Assembly: GCF_028275115.1 (NCBI RefSeq)
Contig: NZ_JAQCNH010000029.1
Span: 1-64,000, forward strand
Direction of reading: 5' to 3'
DNA: 64,000 bases
From: Halorientalis sp.
GTDB lineage: Archaea > Halobacteriota > Halobacteria > Halobacteriales > Haloarculaceae
Shown here piece after piece: positions 47,177 to 56,207 of the stretch. A program made the translations under genes and the position numbers. Below the pieces are notes generated by a model. The model had not been told where the DNA came from, made no database searches, and was given only the letters and a program-made list of their open reading frames with translations. Numbering within the stretch: position 1 is the first letter of the stretch; every line of letters begins with the position of its first letter.

Positions 47177-48286
47177 TCAGTCCTCGCTGCCCGGGTCGGC
47201 GTGCCCGCCGTTGCTCTCCCGTGTCGCGGCGGGGTTCGTCTCCAGCCAGCCCAGTCGTCCGTCCTCGGGGACTTCGGGTGGTGGCGTGTTCATCGCGAGA
47301 GCATCGTAGTGAGCGTCGAATGCACGGACCATCGCGGCGAACAGGCCGATGACGAGCGGCCCGACGAACAGGCCGACGGCACCGAAAGTGTAGATTCCGC
47401 CGACGACGCCGACGAGGACGACGCCTGGGTTGACGTCCGCCGACTGGTCGATCGCGATCGAGCGCAGGTAGTTGTCGACGAGGCTCACGGGAACCAGTCC
47501 CCAGAGCAACAGCGCCACCGCGAGGCCGGGTTCGCCGAGCAGATACAGGTAACCGACCGCCGGCCCCCACACGAGGAAGGCACCAATTACCGGGAGGAGG
47601 GCAGTAATCGCCATGACGACCGCCCAGAACGTCGCGTTCGGAATCCCGACTGCCCACAGGCCGGCGCCGCCGATAAGCCCCTGTACAGTCCCCACGAATA
47701 TGTGGCCCGCGACGACGCCCCACGTCATCCGGTCCATCCTGGCGACGATCTCGTGTGCAACGGCGTCGTCGAGTGGCGCAGTTCGAACCGCCCACTGGAC
47801 GAAATCTGGCCCGTCGACGAGTACGTAGTACACCAGGAACAACACGAGCGCGACCCCGAGGAGGATGTATGTGACGTAGGAGACGATCTGCGGAGCGTTG
47901 CCCGTGACGAAGTTGGCCACGAAGGAACCGATGTCACCGGTCGTGCCCGCGAGGTCCAGGTTCGACCCGGAGAGGGCCTGGATTTCGGCCTCGATGCGCT
48001 GGAGGTTCAGCCCGGTTTCGCCGGTCGCGAGCTGTCTTGCGTCCCGATAGACGACGTAACTGACGTACGCGAGCGGGATGAGGAGTGCGACGGCACCGCT
48101 AACGATCGCGGTGATAGCGGCCGGCCGCACGCCGAGATACGGCATGAGCCGACAGTGCAGCGGTCGGAGCGCGTAGCCGAGCAGGAGGGCAGCCAGCACG
48201 AACTGCAGAAACGGGAGGAGAACGGTGAAACTCGCCACACCGGTCGCAACCAGGAGGACGATGAGGAACGCCTGCTCTCGGTTCAT
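47177..48286 (-). CDS. AI-2E family transporter (PerM-like)
   Basis: Multi-TM; LPVIGAFLVWGPAVGYLYL; NPGVVLVGVVGGIYTFGAVGLFVGPLVIGL. Confidence 0.9.
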   Translation of the reverse strand: MNREQAFLIVLLVATGVASFTVLLPFLQFVLAALLLGYALRPLHCRLMPYLGVRPAAITAIVSGAVALLIPLAYVSYVVYRDARQLATGETGLNLQRIEAEIQALSGSNLDLAGTTGDIGSFVANFVTGNAPQIVSYVTYILLGVALVLFLVYYVLVDGPDFVQWAVRTAPLDDAVAHEIVARMDRMTWGVVAGHIFVGTVQGLIGGAGLWAVGIPNATFWAVVMAITALLPVIGAFLVWGPAVGYLYLLGEPGLAVALLLWGLVPVSLVDNYLRSIAIDQSADVNPGVVLVGVVGGIYTFGAVGLFVGPLVIGLFAAMVRAFDAHYDALAMNTPPPEVPEDGRLGWLETNPAATRESNGGHADPGSED

Positions 48287-48666
48287 ACGTTGTCTGGTTC
48301 GTACGACGTAATAAAACCGAACCTGGAGTTTCACGGTCAGAAACTCGGTGTCGCCAGTCGGACCGGTCGGTCACGCCGTTCGGTCTGACGACCGGCCCTG
48401 GCCGCTCTGTCAGTCTCTGTCACGGGTTCCGTACCGACGACGGAATCCACGGCGGGCCCGCGCGACACCCGCTGTCGCGGATGTAGAGCGATGCGAGACC
48501 GGCGTTCCGATCACTGCTGTTGGCACCGGTGAGACTGTCTCCGAGCGGTTCCCGGAAAACGAGTGCCGTACTGAAACTTCTCACTCGTTGCTTATTGACA
48601 AATTGATACGACATCAATCCGAGCGGAACAGGGGGATTTATTCTCTTGGGCCTCGCACACTCAGAT

Positions 48667-49743
48667 ATGGCAAAAGGATTAGACGTGGGAACGATGAACA
48701 TATTGTCAGCTAGACAGGACGGCTCTGAGACGGTCTTCGTTCAACAGCGGAACTCCTTCGTGGAAATCGAGTACTCCGACATGGCCGAGCAGATGCTTTC
48801 CCGGAGCGACGTCCTACACATTCGGAAAGACGAGAAGGTGTACGTGGTCGGTGACGACGCTCTCAACTTCGCGAACATATTCAACAAGGAGACCCGGCGG
48901 CCGATGCAACACGGGATCCTCTCGAGCGACGAACAGTCAGCCATTCCGATGATGAAGCTGATACTCGAGCAGGTCGTCGGTGAACCGGACTACCCGGGGG
49001 AGCGGTTGTACTTCTCCTCACCAGCGGATCCGATCGATTCGGACCTTTCGACGCTGTATCACCAGAAGACACTCGAATCGTTCATCGACGACATCGGGTA
49101 CGACGCCGAACCCATCAACGAGGGGATGTCCGTTATTTACTCCGAACTGGCGGACAACTCGTTTACCGGCCTGGGTATCTCCTTCGGCGCAGGAATGACC
49201 AACGTCTGTCTCTCGTACTACGCCGTCCCGGTGATGAAGTTCTCCGTCGCGCGTGGTGGCGACTGGGTCGACGAGCAGGCCGCACAGGCGACGGGAACGC
49301 CGGTCGACAAGGTCACCTCGATCAAAGAGGAGGACTTCGAGCTCGACTTCCAGACCGACGTCGGCGGTGTCGAGGGTGCGCTGAGCATCTACTACGAGAA
49401 CCTGCTCGATTACGTGGTCGAGCGTATCGTACAAGAGGTCGACGAAGAGGACATCGAGGAAGGACTCGACGTGCCCGTCGTTGTCACGGGTGGGACGGCG
49501 AGTCCGGACGGCTTTCAGGACCTGTTCCGCGACCACATCGAAGACGCCGAAATCCCCTTCAGCATCAGTGATGTCACACACGCTTCGGAACCGCTGTACA
49601 GCGTGGCACGCGGTGCGCTCGTCGCGGCGCGGTCCGACGAGGAAGAACCCGAGCAGGACGCGGCCGGAGCCACCGAAGAAGCCGGAGGCAGGACCGCAGA
49701 CAAGCCGACTCAGGAAGCGGCCGAGGCCGCCGAAGAGAGCTGA
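48667..49743 (+). CDS. Actin/ParM-like ATPase (salactin-type)
   Basis: [19 protein letters not shown] phosphate-1-like; [39 protein letters not shown] phosphate-2-like; [15 protein letters not shown] adenosine motif; acidic C-tail. Confidence 0.82.
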   Translation: MAKGLDVGTMNILSARQDGSETVFVQQRNSFVEIEYSDMAEQMLSRSDVLHIRKDEKVYVVGDDALNFANIFNKETRRPMQHGILSSDEQSAIPMMKLILEQVVGEPDYPGERLYFSSPADPIDSDLSTLYHQKTLESFIDDIGYDAEPINEGMSVIYSELADNSFTGLGISFGAGMTNVCLSYYAVPVMKFSVARGGDWVDEQAAQATGTPVDKVTSIKEEDFELDFQTDVGGVEGALSIYYENLLDYVVERIVQEVDEEDIEEGLDVPVVVTGGTASPDGFQDLFRDHIEDAEIPFSISDVTHASEPLYSVARGALVAARSDEEEPEQDAAGATEEAGGRTADKPTQEAAEAAEES

Positions 49744-49859
49744 GGTACTCGCCGGTCGAATCCGGCGAGACCTACTGAGAGAGTCGGCAGCTACCGGGTT
49801 GCCACGACCGGCCGGTCACTGCTGAAACAGTTCTCCAAACGTTTCACACATCCGCTACC

Positions 49860-50111
49860 ATGCAATGCCCCCGCTGTGACGCCGAGATGGCCGTCTACAC
49901 GCTCGAAAACAAACGGTCACTCTCGTGTAACAAGTGTCATTTCGTAGGTATTTCGATCGATCACACGTCCGAGCGTCGGGCCTCTGAATCGTGGGCAGCC
50001 GCGCTCGACCGGTTCCGTACGGGGACCGGCTTAGCCGACCGAGAGGCCACAGATGCCGAAGGCACGAGCGACGACGTCGACGGGGGCGAGCGGGACGAGA
50101 CGGCCTCCTGA
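49860..50111 (+). CDS. Small zinc-ribbon protein
   Basis: MQCPRCDAEMAVYTLENKRSLSCNKCHFVGISIDH; two CxxC. Confidence 0.75.
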   Translation: MQCPRCDAEMAVYTLENKRSLSCNKCHFVGISIDHTSERRASESWAAALDRFRTGTGLADREATDAEGTSDDVDGGERDETAS

Positions 50112-50124
50112 GGGTGGTGTGATT

Positions 50125-50565
50125 ATGTGGGTCGAGAAACAAGCCCGCGACATGCCGGAGTTACGTATACGCGAGGAGCAGGCCGAGCGTCTCGCCGAAT
50201 TACGCGAGGAGCTCGCGACAGCACATGCGGGACCGTACGCTTCAGTTGCGGCCGAGGATGCCATGGAGTATCTGCTCGACCTCGCCGACGCGACCAGTGA
50301 CCTGGACCCACCGGTCGAGTCGGAGGCGGGGTCGGCGCCCGCAGGTGATAGCACGGCGGAGACCGAAGAATCGACCGCGAGTGATGCGTCCGGAGCGGGG
50401 CAGACCGACGCGGACGAGCTCTTCGACCTGCTGGAAACGCACTCTGAGAAGTGGCGTGAAGCGTCCGGCGACGAACCGTACGAGGTCGACCTGCCTGGCG
50501 GTGAGACGACGACCGTCCGGACGAAAGACGACGTGAAAGCGACGTTGTTCCGTGAGTATCGATGA
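50125..50565 (+). CDS. Acidic hypothetical protein
   Basis: MWVEKQARDMPELRIREEQAERLAELREELATAHAGPYASVAAEDAMEYLLDLAD; in tight same-strand run. Confidence 0.65.
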   Translation: MWVEKQARDMPELRIREEQAERLAELREELATAHAGPYASVAAEDAMEYLLDLADATSDLDPPVESEAGSAPAGDSTAETEESTASDASGAGQTDADELFDLLETHSEKWREASGDEPYEVDLPGGETTTVRTKDDVKATLFREYR

Positions 50566-50777
50566 GTCTGCTCGGTCGGATACGGTCGTGGCTACGCGGG
50601 GCCGACGGTTCCGATGACGACAACGCCGAACCGAGTGAGCGACCCGCCGACGGGGACGGTAAGCGGAGACTCGATCCAAGCAACGTCACCGAGGTTCGCA
50701 GTTCCGAGACGGGCGGCGTCGACCCCGTGGAAAAGCTTCGGAACGTCGACGCGGACGACGAGGACGACAGTTCGTGA
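50562..50777 (+). CDS. Small acidic protein (71 aa)
   Basis: MSLLGRIRSWLRGADGSDDDN...; overlaps previous stop by 4 bp. Confidence 0.6.
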   Translation: MSLLGRIRSWLRGADGSDDDNAEPSERPADGDGKRRLDPSNVTEVRSSETGGVDPVEKLRNVDADDEDDSS

Positions 50778-50839
50778 CGATACAGTCGTTTCTACTGCCG
50801 AACAAACATTTAGTACGGCAGCATCTGTAGTAGCCTGTA

Positions 50840-51739
50840 ATGACCGAACGGTCCCCGCGGAAAAACGTCTTGTTCAAGTGGTACAGACAGTATATCGGGG
50901 AGCCGACCACGGATACGGAAGTGTATCTCGGGTTCGGCCTCTTTTTTGGAGGCTGTGCCTTCGCCGGCCTGGGTCTCCTCCTGTTTCTCGCGGGGACGGC
51001 GGTTTACGGGCTTCGGGACGGCGGCTACTTCGCGCTGGCCCAGCCGGGTTACTTCCTCGCGATGTTGTCCGTTCCCGCGGTAGCACTGTCGATTGTGGTC
51101 CTGCTACCGACCAATCGAACCCCCACCGTCGCAGGGTACGGCGGGGCCGTGTTGACGGTCGTCGCTGCCACTGCGTTCCTCCTCGCGTACCCGGACCAGT
51201 GGTTCGAGTTCGGGACACGGAACACGCTCGCAGTCGTCGGACTGTATGCGATCGGGATTACCATCCTCATCGCCGTGGCGGGCAGCGCCCTCGTCGCGCA
51301 CCGGGTCGAACAGGCACAGAATTCGGTCACGAAATTGGAGGACAGTGGAGGCGACGCGAACGAGACCGTGACGACCGAACAGGTCGAGTCGGACATCGAC
51401 GACGCGATGTCCGAGGTCGATCTCAACTGGGGCGGGGTCGAGCGGGAAGACCATCGCCGACTGGAGTTCACCCCGGAAGAGGACGGGGTCACCAGCGAGA
51501 GCGTGGACATCGATGCAGAACGGACTGTCAGTCCGGGCGGGGTCGATTCGGAGGTGGAAGGGCTCAAACAGCTCAAAGGCGAGAACAACAACGTCGACAC
51601 CTCGACGACCAGCGTCGACGACCAGACGGCTGCGCTGAACGAACTCAAGCGGGAGAAACAAGCAGGCGGCGATGTCCCGACAGAACGGGATGAGAAGGGT
51701 TTGTTCACGCGTCTCGTCGACTGGCTCCGTGGGTCCTGA
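50840..51739 (+). CDS. 4-TM membrane protein with long disordered cytoplasmic tail, possibly CdpA-like
   Basis: MTERSPRKNVLFKWYRQYIGEPTTDTEVYLGFGLFFGGCAFAGLGLLLFL... four TM, then acidic Q/N/S-rich tail ending GLFTRLVDWLRGS (possible amphipathic end). Confidence 0.7.
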   Translation: MTERSPRKNVLFKWYRQYIGEPTTDTEVYLGFGLFFGGCAFAGLGLLLFLAGTAVYGLRDGGYFALAQPGYFLAMLSVPAVALSIVVLLPTNRTPTVAGYGGAVLTVVAATAFLLAYPDQWFEFGTRNTLAVVGLYAIGITILIAVAGSALVAHRVEQAQNSVTKLEDSGGDANETVTTEQVESDIDDAMSEVDLNWGGVEREDHRRLEFTPEEDGVTSESVDIDAERTVSPGGVDSEVEGLKQLKGENNNVDTSTTSVDDQTAALNELKREKQAGGDVPTERDEKGLFTRLVDWLRGS

Positions 51740-52037
51740 TGGAGACCGGGTTCGTCTCGAGCCGGTTCCGCTGACCGTTCGGCAGGCCCACCGCACCGTC
51801 ACGAGGGGGCGTGAGTGGGCCGCCGACGTGTCCTCTCGCGACCGTCGCTCGCCGGAATAACACGGGTTGGCGGACCGTCTCTCGAACTCGAACCACTGCG
51901 TTCGCGCTACCCGTGACAGTGTATCACTCAGCTTTTAGAGGGAGTGAGCCAGGCGACTACGTTCCCGTACGAGCCGGTGACCCTGCCATCGGTGGACAGA
52001 CACAGAGTGCGCGGACCGGCCGCGTCGTCGTTCGTGG

Positions 52038-53612
52038 TTAGTCGTCGGCGAGCACCTGCTCGGGTTCGTTCTCGAGCAGGCGGTCGATAGCCTCGACCAT
52101 CGCTTCTACCGACGCACGGGTGATGTCGGCGTCGGAGACGGCGACGGTGACGGCGGTGTCGCCGCGGGACATCTCGACTTCCACTGTCACGACGGCGTCG
52201 GTGCCGCCGGTGATGGCGTCGACGTGGTAGGAATCGAGAGAGGCGTCGGCGGCGTGGCCGAGCGCCTGCTGGACGGCGGAGACGGCGGCGTCGACGGGGC
52301 CGTCACCGTAGCCCGACGCGACGCGTTCCTCGCCGTCGACTTCGACTCGAACGCTCGCGGTCGGGGTACCCGAACCACTCGCGGCAGTCATCTCTAGAAG
52401 CTTCACGCGACGGTCCCGGTCCTGACCGACGACTTCTTCGGCGATCGTGAGCAGGTCGGCGTCGGTGACGCGCTTGCCGCGGTCGCCGATGGCCTTGACG
52501 CGTTCGACGACCGCCTCGATCTCCTCGTCATCGGCGTCGATACCGTGTTCTTCGAGGGCGGCTTCGACGCCGGCGTGACCGGCGTGTTTCCCGAGGACGA
52601 GCCGACGCTCCCGACCCACCTTCTCCGGCGGATAGGGCTCGTACATGGCGTCGTCTTTCAGCGTTCCGTCGGTGTGAATACCCGACTCGTGGGTGAAGGC
52701 GTTCTCGCCGACGACGGCTTTGTTCGGGGCCAACGGCACGCCGGTCGAGCGGGAGATTAGTTGTGCGAGGGTGTGCACCTCGGTGAGGTCCATCGGCTGG
52801 ACGTCGTAGCCGTGGTCCAGCGCGATGGCGACCTCTTCGAGCGCGACGTTGCCGGCACGCTCGCCGATACCGTTGATCGTCCCGTGGACGAGGTCGGCAC
52901 CTGCGGCGACGGACACCATCGCGTTCGTCACGGCAAGGCCGAGGTCGTCGTGAGTGTGGGTGCTCGTCGGGCCGAGTTCGGTCATCGGTCCGATCCGTTC
53001 GAGCGTGTCGTCGGGCGTGGCGTGGCCCACCGTGTCGGCGTAGCAGATCCGGTCGGCACCGGCGTCCATCGACGCCGTCATCAGTTCTTCGAGGTACTCG
53101 ACGCGCGCCCGGGAACCGTCCTCCGCGATGACCTCGACCCAGAGGTCGTGGTCTTTGGCGTAGGACACCAGCTCACGAGTGTTCCGAACGTTCTCCTCGT
53201 GAGTCGTCCCCACCTTCTTCTCGATGTGCTTGTCGCTTCCCGGGACCACGATAGTGACGCCGTCGACGTTACAGTCGAGTGCGAGGTCGACGTCGTTTCT
53301 GATCCCACGGCAGAAGCTCGTGATTGTCGCGTCCAGGTCGAGGCCGGTCACGCGCTTGATCGTCTCGCGCTCGCCCGGCCCGGTGCAGGCACTGCCGGCC
53401 TCGATGAAGTCGATCGCTGCTCGGTCCAGCCCGCGGGCGATGCGCGCTTTTTCATCGGGCGTCAGCGACACGCCCGGCGCCTGCTCGCCGTCGCGAAGCG
53501 TTGTATCGAGAAACTGTACGTCTCCGACGTTGCTCGGGTCCCGAAGCTGTGGGTGGCTCCCGAAGAAGCTACGTTGTGTCACCGTTTGTCCACTTCCATC
53601 AGGCAGAACCAA
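52038..53612 (-). CDS. 2-isopropylmalate/(R)-citramalate synthase family
   Basis: VQFLDTTLRDGEQAPGVSLTPDEKARIARGLD; STHTHDDLGLAVTNAM; GIGERAGNVALEEV; C-terminal LeuA dimer domain. Confidence 0.93.
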   Translation of the reverse strand: MVLPDGSGQTVTQRSFFGSHPQLRDPSNVGDVQFLDTTLRDGEQAPGVSLTPDEKARIARGLDRAAIDFIEAGSACTGPGERETIKRVTGLDLDATITSFCRGIRNDVDLALDCNVDGVTIVVPGSDKHIEKKVGTTHEENVRNTRELVSYAKDHDLWVEVIAEDGSRARVEYLEELMTASMDAGADRICYADTVGHATPDDTLERIGPMTELGPTSTHTHDDLGLAVTNAMVSVAAGADLVHGTINGIGERAGNVALEEVAIALDHGYDVQPMDLTEVHTLAQLISRSTGVPLAPNKAVVGENAFTHESGIHTDGTLKDDAMYEPYPPEKVGRERRLVLGKHAGHAGVEAALEEHGIDADDEEIEAVVERVKAIGDRGKRVTDADLLTIAEEVVGQDRDRRVKLLEMTAASGSGTPTASVRVEVDGEERVASGYGDGPVDAAVSAVQQALGHAADASLDSYHVDAITGGTDAVVTVEVEMSRGDTAVTVAVSDADITRASVEAMVEAIDRLLENEPEQVLADD

Positions 53613-53745
53613 GAATTTCGCGCCCAGCCGCCTTGCGGCGACTTCCTCTATCCCCCGTCGGTGTCTGGTCCGACATTGTACACCAGTGTAGGCCCGTGCT
53701 CGCGCTTTAATCTATTGGATTCGACACAGCGGCCGACCGCGCGAC

Positions 53746-54201
53746 TCACTCGGTCGCGCCGGCGGCCGGTTCGTCTTCGGCCGACTGCTCGTCGTCGGTC
53801 GGTTCCCCGTCGTCGGGCGACGCCTCGCGCTCAACGACCACGCGGTCACCGACCGCGACGCCCTCGGCGCTACCGGCGGCGAGTTCGACGATGGTGTCGG
53901 CTTTGGCGACACCGATGCCTGTCCAGGGCGAGAGCGTCGCCACCTTGACCACTTCGTCGCCGCGGAGCCAGAGGACGTCGAGCGGCATCCGGACGAACAG
54001 CATGTGGATTACACGCCGGGGCACCGTGTCGCGAAGGCGGTAGAAGAAGCCGGGGTCACCGAACTCGAAAACTAGTGCGTAGTCGTCGGACACCGTGGAC
54101 TGCCCCATCAACCCGATGGTCTGTGAGACGAACGAATCGGCGAGGTCGACGGTCGTCGCAAGCGCTCGCCGCTCACCCGCCGTCTCGTGCACGACACGCA
54201 T
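53746..54201 (-). CDS. DUF192 protein
   Basis: ADSFVSQTIGLMGQ...RRVIHMLFVRMPLDVLWLRGDEVVKVATLSPWTG. Confidence 0.88.
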   Translation of the reverse strand: MRVVHETAGERRALATTVDLADSFVSQTIGLMGQSTVSDDYALVFEFGDPGFFYRLRDTVPRRVIHMLFVRMPLDVLWLRGDEVVKVATLSPWTGIGVAKADTIVELAAGSAEGVAVGDRVVVEREASPDDGEPTDDEQSAEDEPAAGATE

Positions 54202-54382
54202 ATCCACCGCTCGCCCGGTGCCGACAAAACGTTTTGGTGCGCACGACGACCGAGTGCCCGACCGGAGATCGTCACGCACCCGTCTGCGGGGGTCGACACA
54301 CGGCCGCCGCTCGCCAGGGGGTGGTTTCAACCACTGAGAACTGGAGGAGGGGGTTCAAAATGCGGCGACCAGTACGATTGGT

Positions 54383-56134
54383 ATGGCCAGTAGTCTCTCG
54401 GCCGTGGCGCTGGCGTACTACGCGCTGCCATCGGTGGCGGTCCTGCTCCACGCCGGGGTCGGCTACTGGATCTACCGGGACCACTGGGGCCGCCGGGGTG
54501 CAAAGTGGTTCGTGGTCACGCTCGCGACCGGTGGGCTCTCGACGTTTTTTTTCTGGCTCTACCTGTTCGTCCCACCGACCGCGTTCAAGCGTGCGATGTT
54601 CTTTCCCATCGCGTTGTTCGCGTTCTGTTCGTATCTCGCCTTTCCGATATTTGCCGGTCAGTACACGGAGACGGATTTCCATCGCCACTGGCTCGTCCGC
54701 GTGACGATGGTAGCAGTTCTCGGCGGGTTCGTCGCCCTGTCGCTGACGAGGCCGGCCGGCCTCTACACCGCGAACGTCCGACTGATACGGGAGCCGGTTA
54801 CGTACTACGCGTACGAGGTCGGGGCGGGACTGCGCGTCATCTATCTCCTGACGTACGCACTCGGTGGCTACACTGTCTACCGGCTGTTCGTCTACCTGCT
54901 CTCGACCTCGGCGCGCGCCACCAGACAACTCGCACTGCTCATCGCCGCAGTCCTCTCGGTCATCGTCGTCATCGCCGCGAGCCAGGCGGGACTGTTCCCC
55001 GCCGAAGAACTCAATCACGCCGCGTACGCGACGCTCCTGTTCAATATGTTCGCGACGCTGGCGTTGTTCCGCTTCGACCTACTGAACGTCCAGCCAGTCG
55101 CGCGCAACGCCGTCGTCGAGAACCTCCGGGACCCCGTTGTCGTCCTTGACGAGGACAGACGGGTGGTGGACTACAACGAGGCCAGCATCCGGCTCTGGGC
55201 CGATCTCGACGGCCACGTCGGTGACCCGCTCGGGGTCGCCTGCCCGGACCTGTCCGAGGCGGTCTCGTTCCCCGAGGCCGGCGAGGAGACGTCGGGACGG
55301 TTCACTCGCCAGTTCGCGGAAGCGGAACGGCACTACTCCGTCAACGTCTCGCAGGTCAGCCGTGGCCGCGACGACCGGCACTGGTACTCCGTCCTGCTCC
55401 GGGACGTGACCGCACTCGAACGCTCCCGCTGGCAACTCGAACGACAGAACGAACGCCTCGACCAGGTCGCCTCGACCGTCTCCCACGACCTCCGCAACCA
55501 CATCAACGTCGCCGACGGCTACACCGAAATCCTCGACGACATGATCGCCCCGGACGGCCTCGACGCCGAAGAAGCCGATACCGCCGACCAACATCTCGAC
55601 CAGATCCGGACCAGCCACGACCGGATGGAGGCGATCATCGCGGACGTGCTCACCATCGCCCGCGAGGGCAAAACCGTCGAAGAAACCCGCTCCGTCTCGC
55701 TGGCCACCGCGGCCCGCGACGCCTGGGCCAACGTCGACACGGGCGACGCCACCCTGACCGTCGACGGCGACTGCCAACTGCAGGCCGACCGCTCGAAGTT
55801 CCTCTCGATCCTCGAGAACCTCTTCCGGAACGCACTCGACCACGGCCCCGCCGACGTGACCGTCGAAGTCGATGTGATCGGTGGCGGCTTCGCCGTCGCA
55901 GACGACGGGCCCGGCATCCCCGACGAACACGCCGACGACATCTTCGAGTACGGGTACACCACGACCGACGAGGGCACCGGACTCGGTCTCTCCATCGTCA
56001 AGACCATGGCCGAGTCCCACGGCTGGACCGTCGAGTACGACACCGACACCCAGCAGGGCGCCCGGTTCGTCTTCGGGAACGTGGACGTCGACCACGACGC
56101 CGGCCGGCCGGAAGTCGGTCCCGGCCAGTCCTGA
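54383..56134 (+). CDS. Histidine kinase, N-terminal 7TM domain plus PAS-like plus HisKA/HATPase
   Basis: TM N-terminus; PVVVLDEDRRVVDYNEAS; VASTVSHDLRNHINVADGYTE; NLFRNALDHG; DDGPGIPDEHADDIFEYGYTTTDEGTGLGLSI. Confidence 0.93.
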   Translation: MASSLSAVALAYYALPSVAVLLHAGVGYWIYRDHWGRRGAKWFVVTLATGGLSTFFFWLYLFVPPTAFKRAMFFPIALFAFCSYLAFPIFAGQYTETDFHRHWLVRVTMVAVLGGFVALSLTRPAGLYTANVRLIREPVTYYAYEVGAGLRVIYLLTYALGGYTVYRLFVYLLSTSARATRQLALLIAAVLSVIVVIAASQAGLFPAEELNHAAYATLLFNMFATLALFRFDLLNVQPVARNAVVENLRDPVVVLDEDRRVVDYNEASIRLWADLDGHVGDPLGVACPDLSEAVSFPEAGEETSGRFTRQFAEAERHYSVNVSQVSRGRDDRHWYSVLLRDVTALERSRWQLERQNERLDQVASTVSHDLRNHINVADGYTEILDDMIAPDGLDAEEADTADQHLDQIRTSHDRMEAIIADVLTIAREGKTVEETRSVSLATAARDAWANVDTGDATLTVDGDCQLQADRSKFLSILENLFRNALDHGPADVTVEVDVIGGGFAVADDGPGIPDEHADDIFEYGYTTTDEGTGLGLSIVKTMAESHGWTVEYDTDTQQGARFVFGNVDVDHDAGRPEVGPGQS

Positions 56135-56207
56135 GCCGGCAGCGGTGGGTTTCAACCTGTGAGAACTGGAGGGGATAGTTGAAACCGGCGCCGTCGGTAC
56201 GTCGGGT

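Noticed and set aside
47072-48388. 438-aa + strand ORF
   Set aside because: Antisense to the AI-2E transporter; charged low-complexity artefact
53613-53740. Possible leader or attenuator upstream of the LeuA-family gene
   Set aside because: No convincing terminator/antiterminator structure or leader peptide by eye
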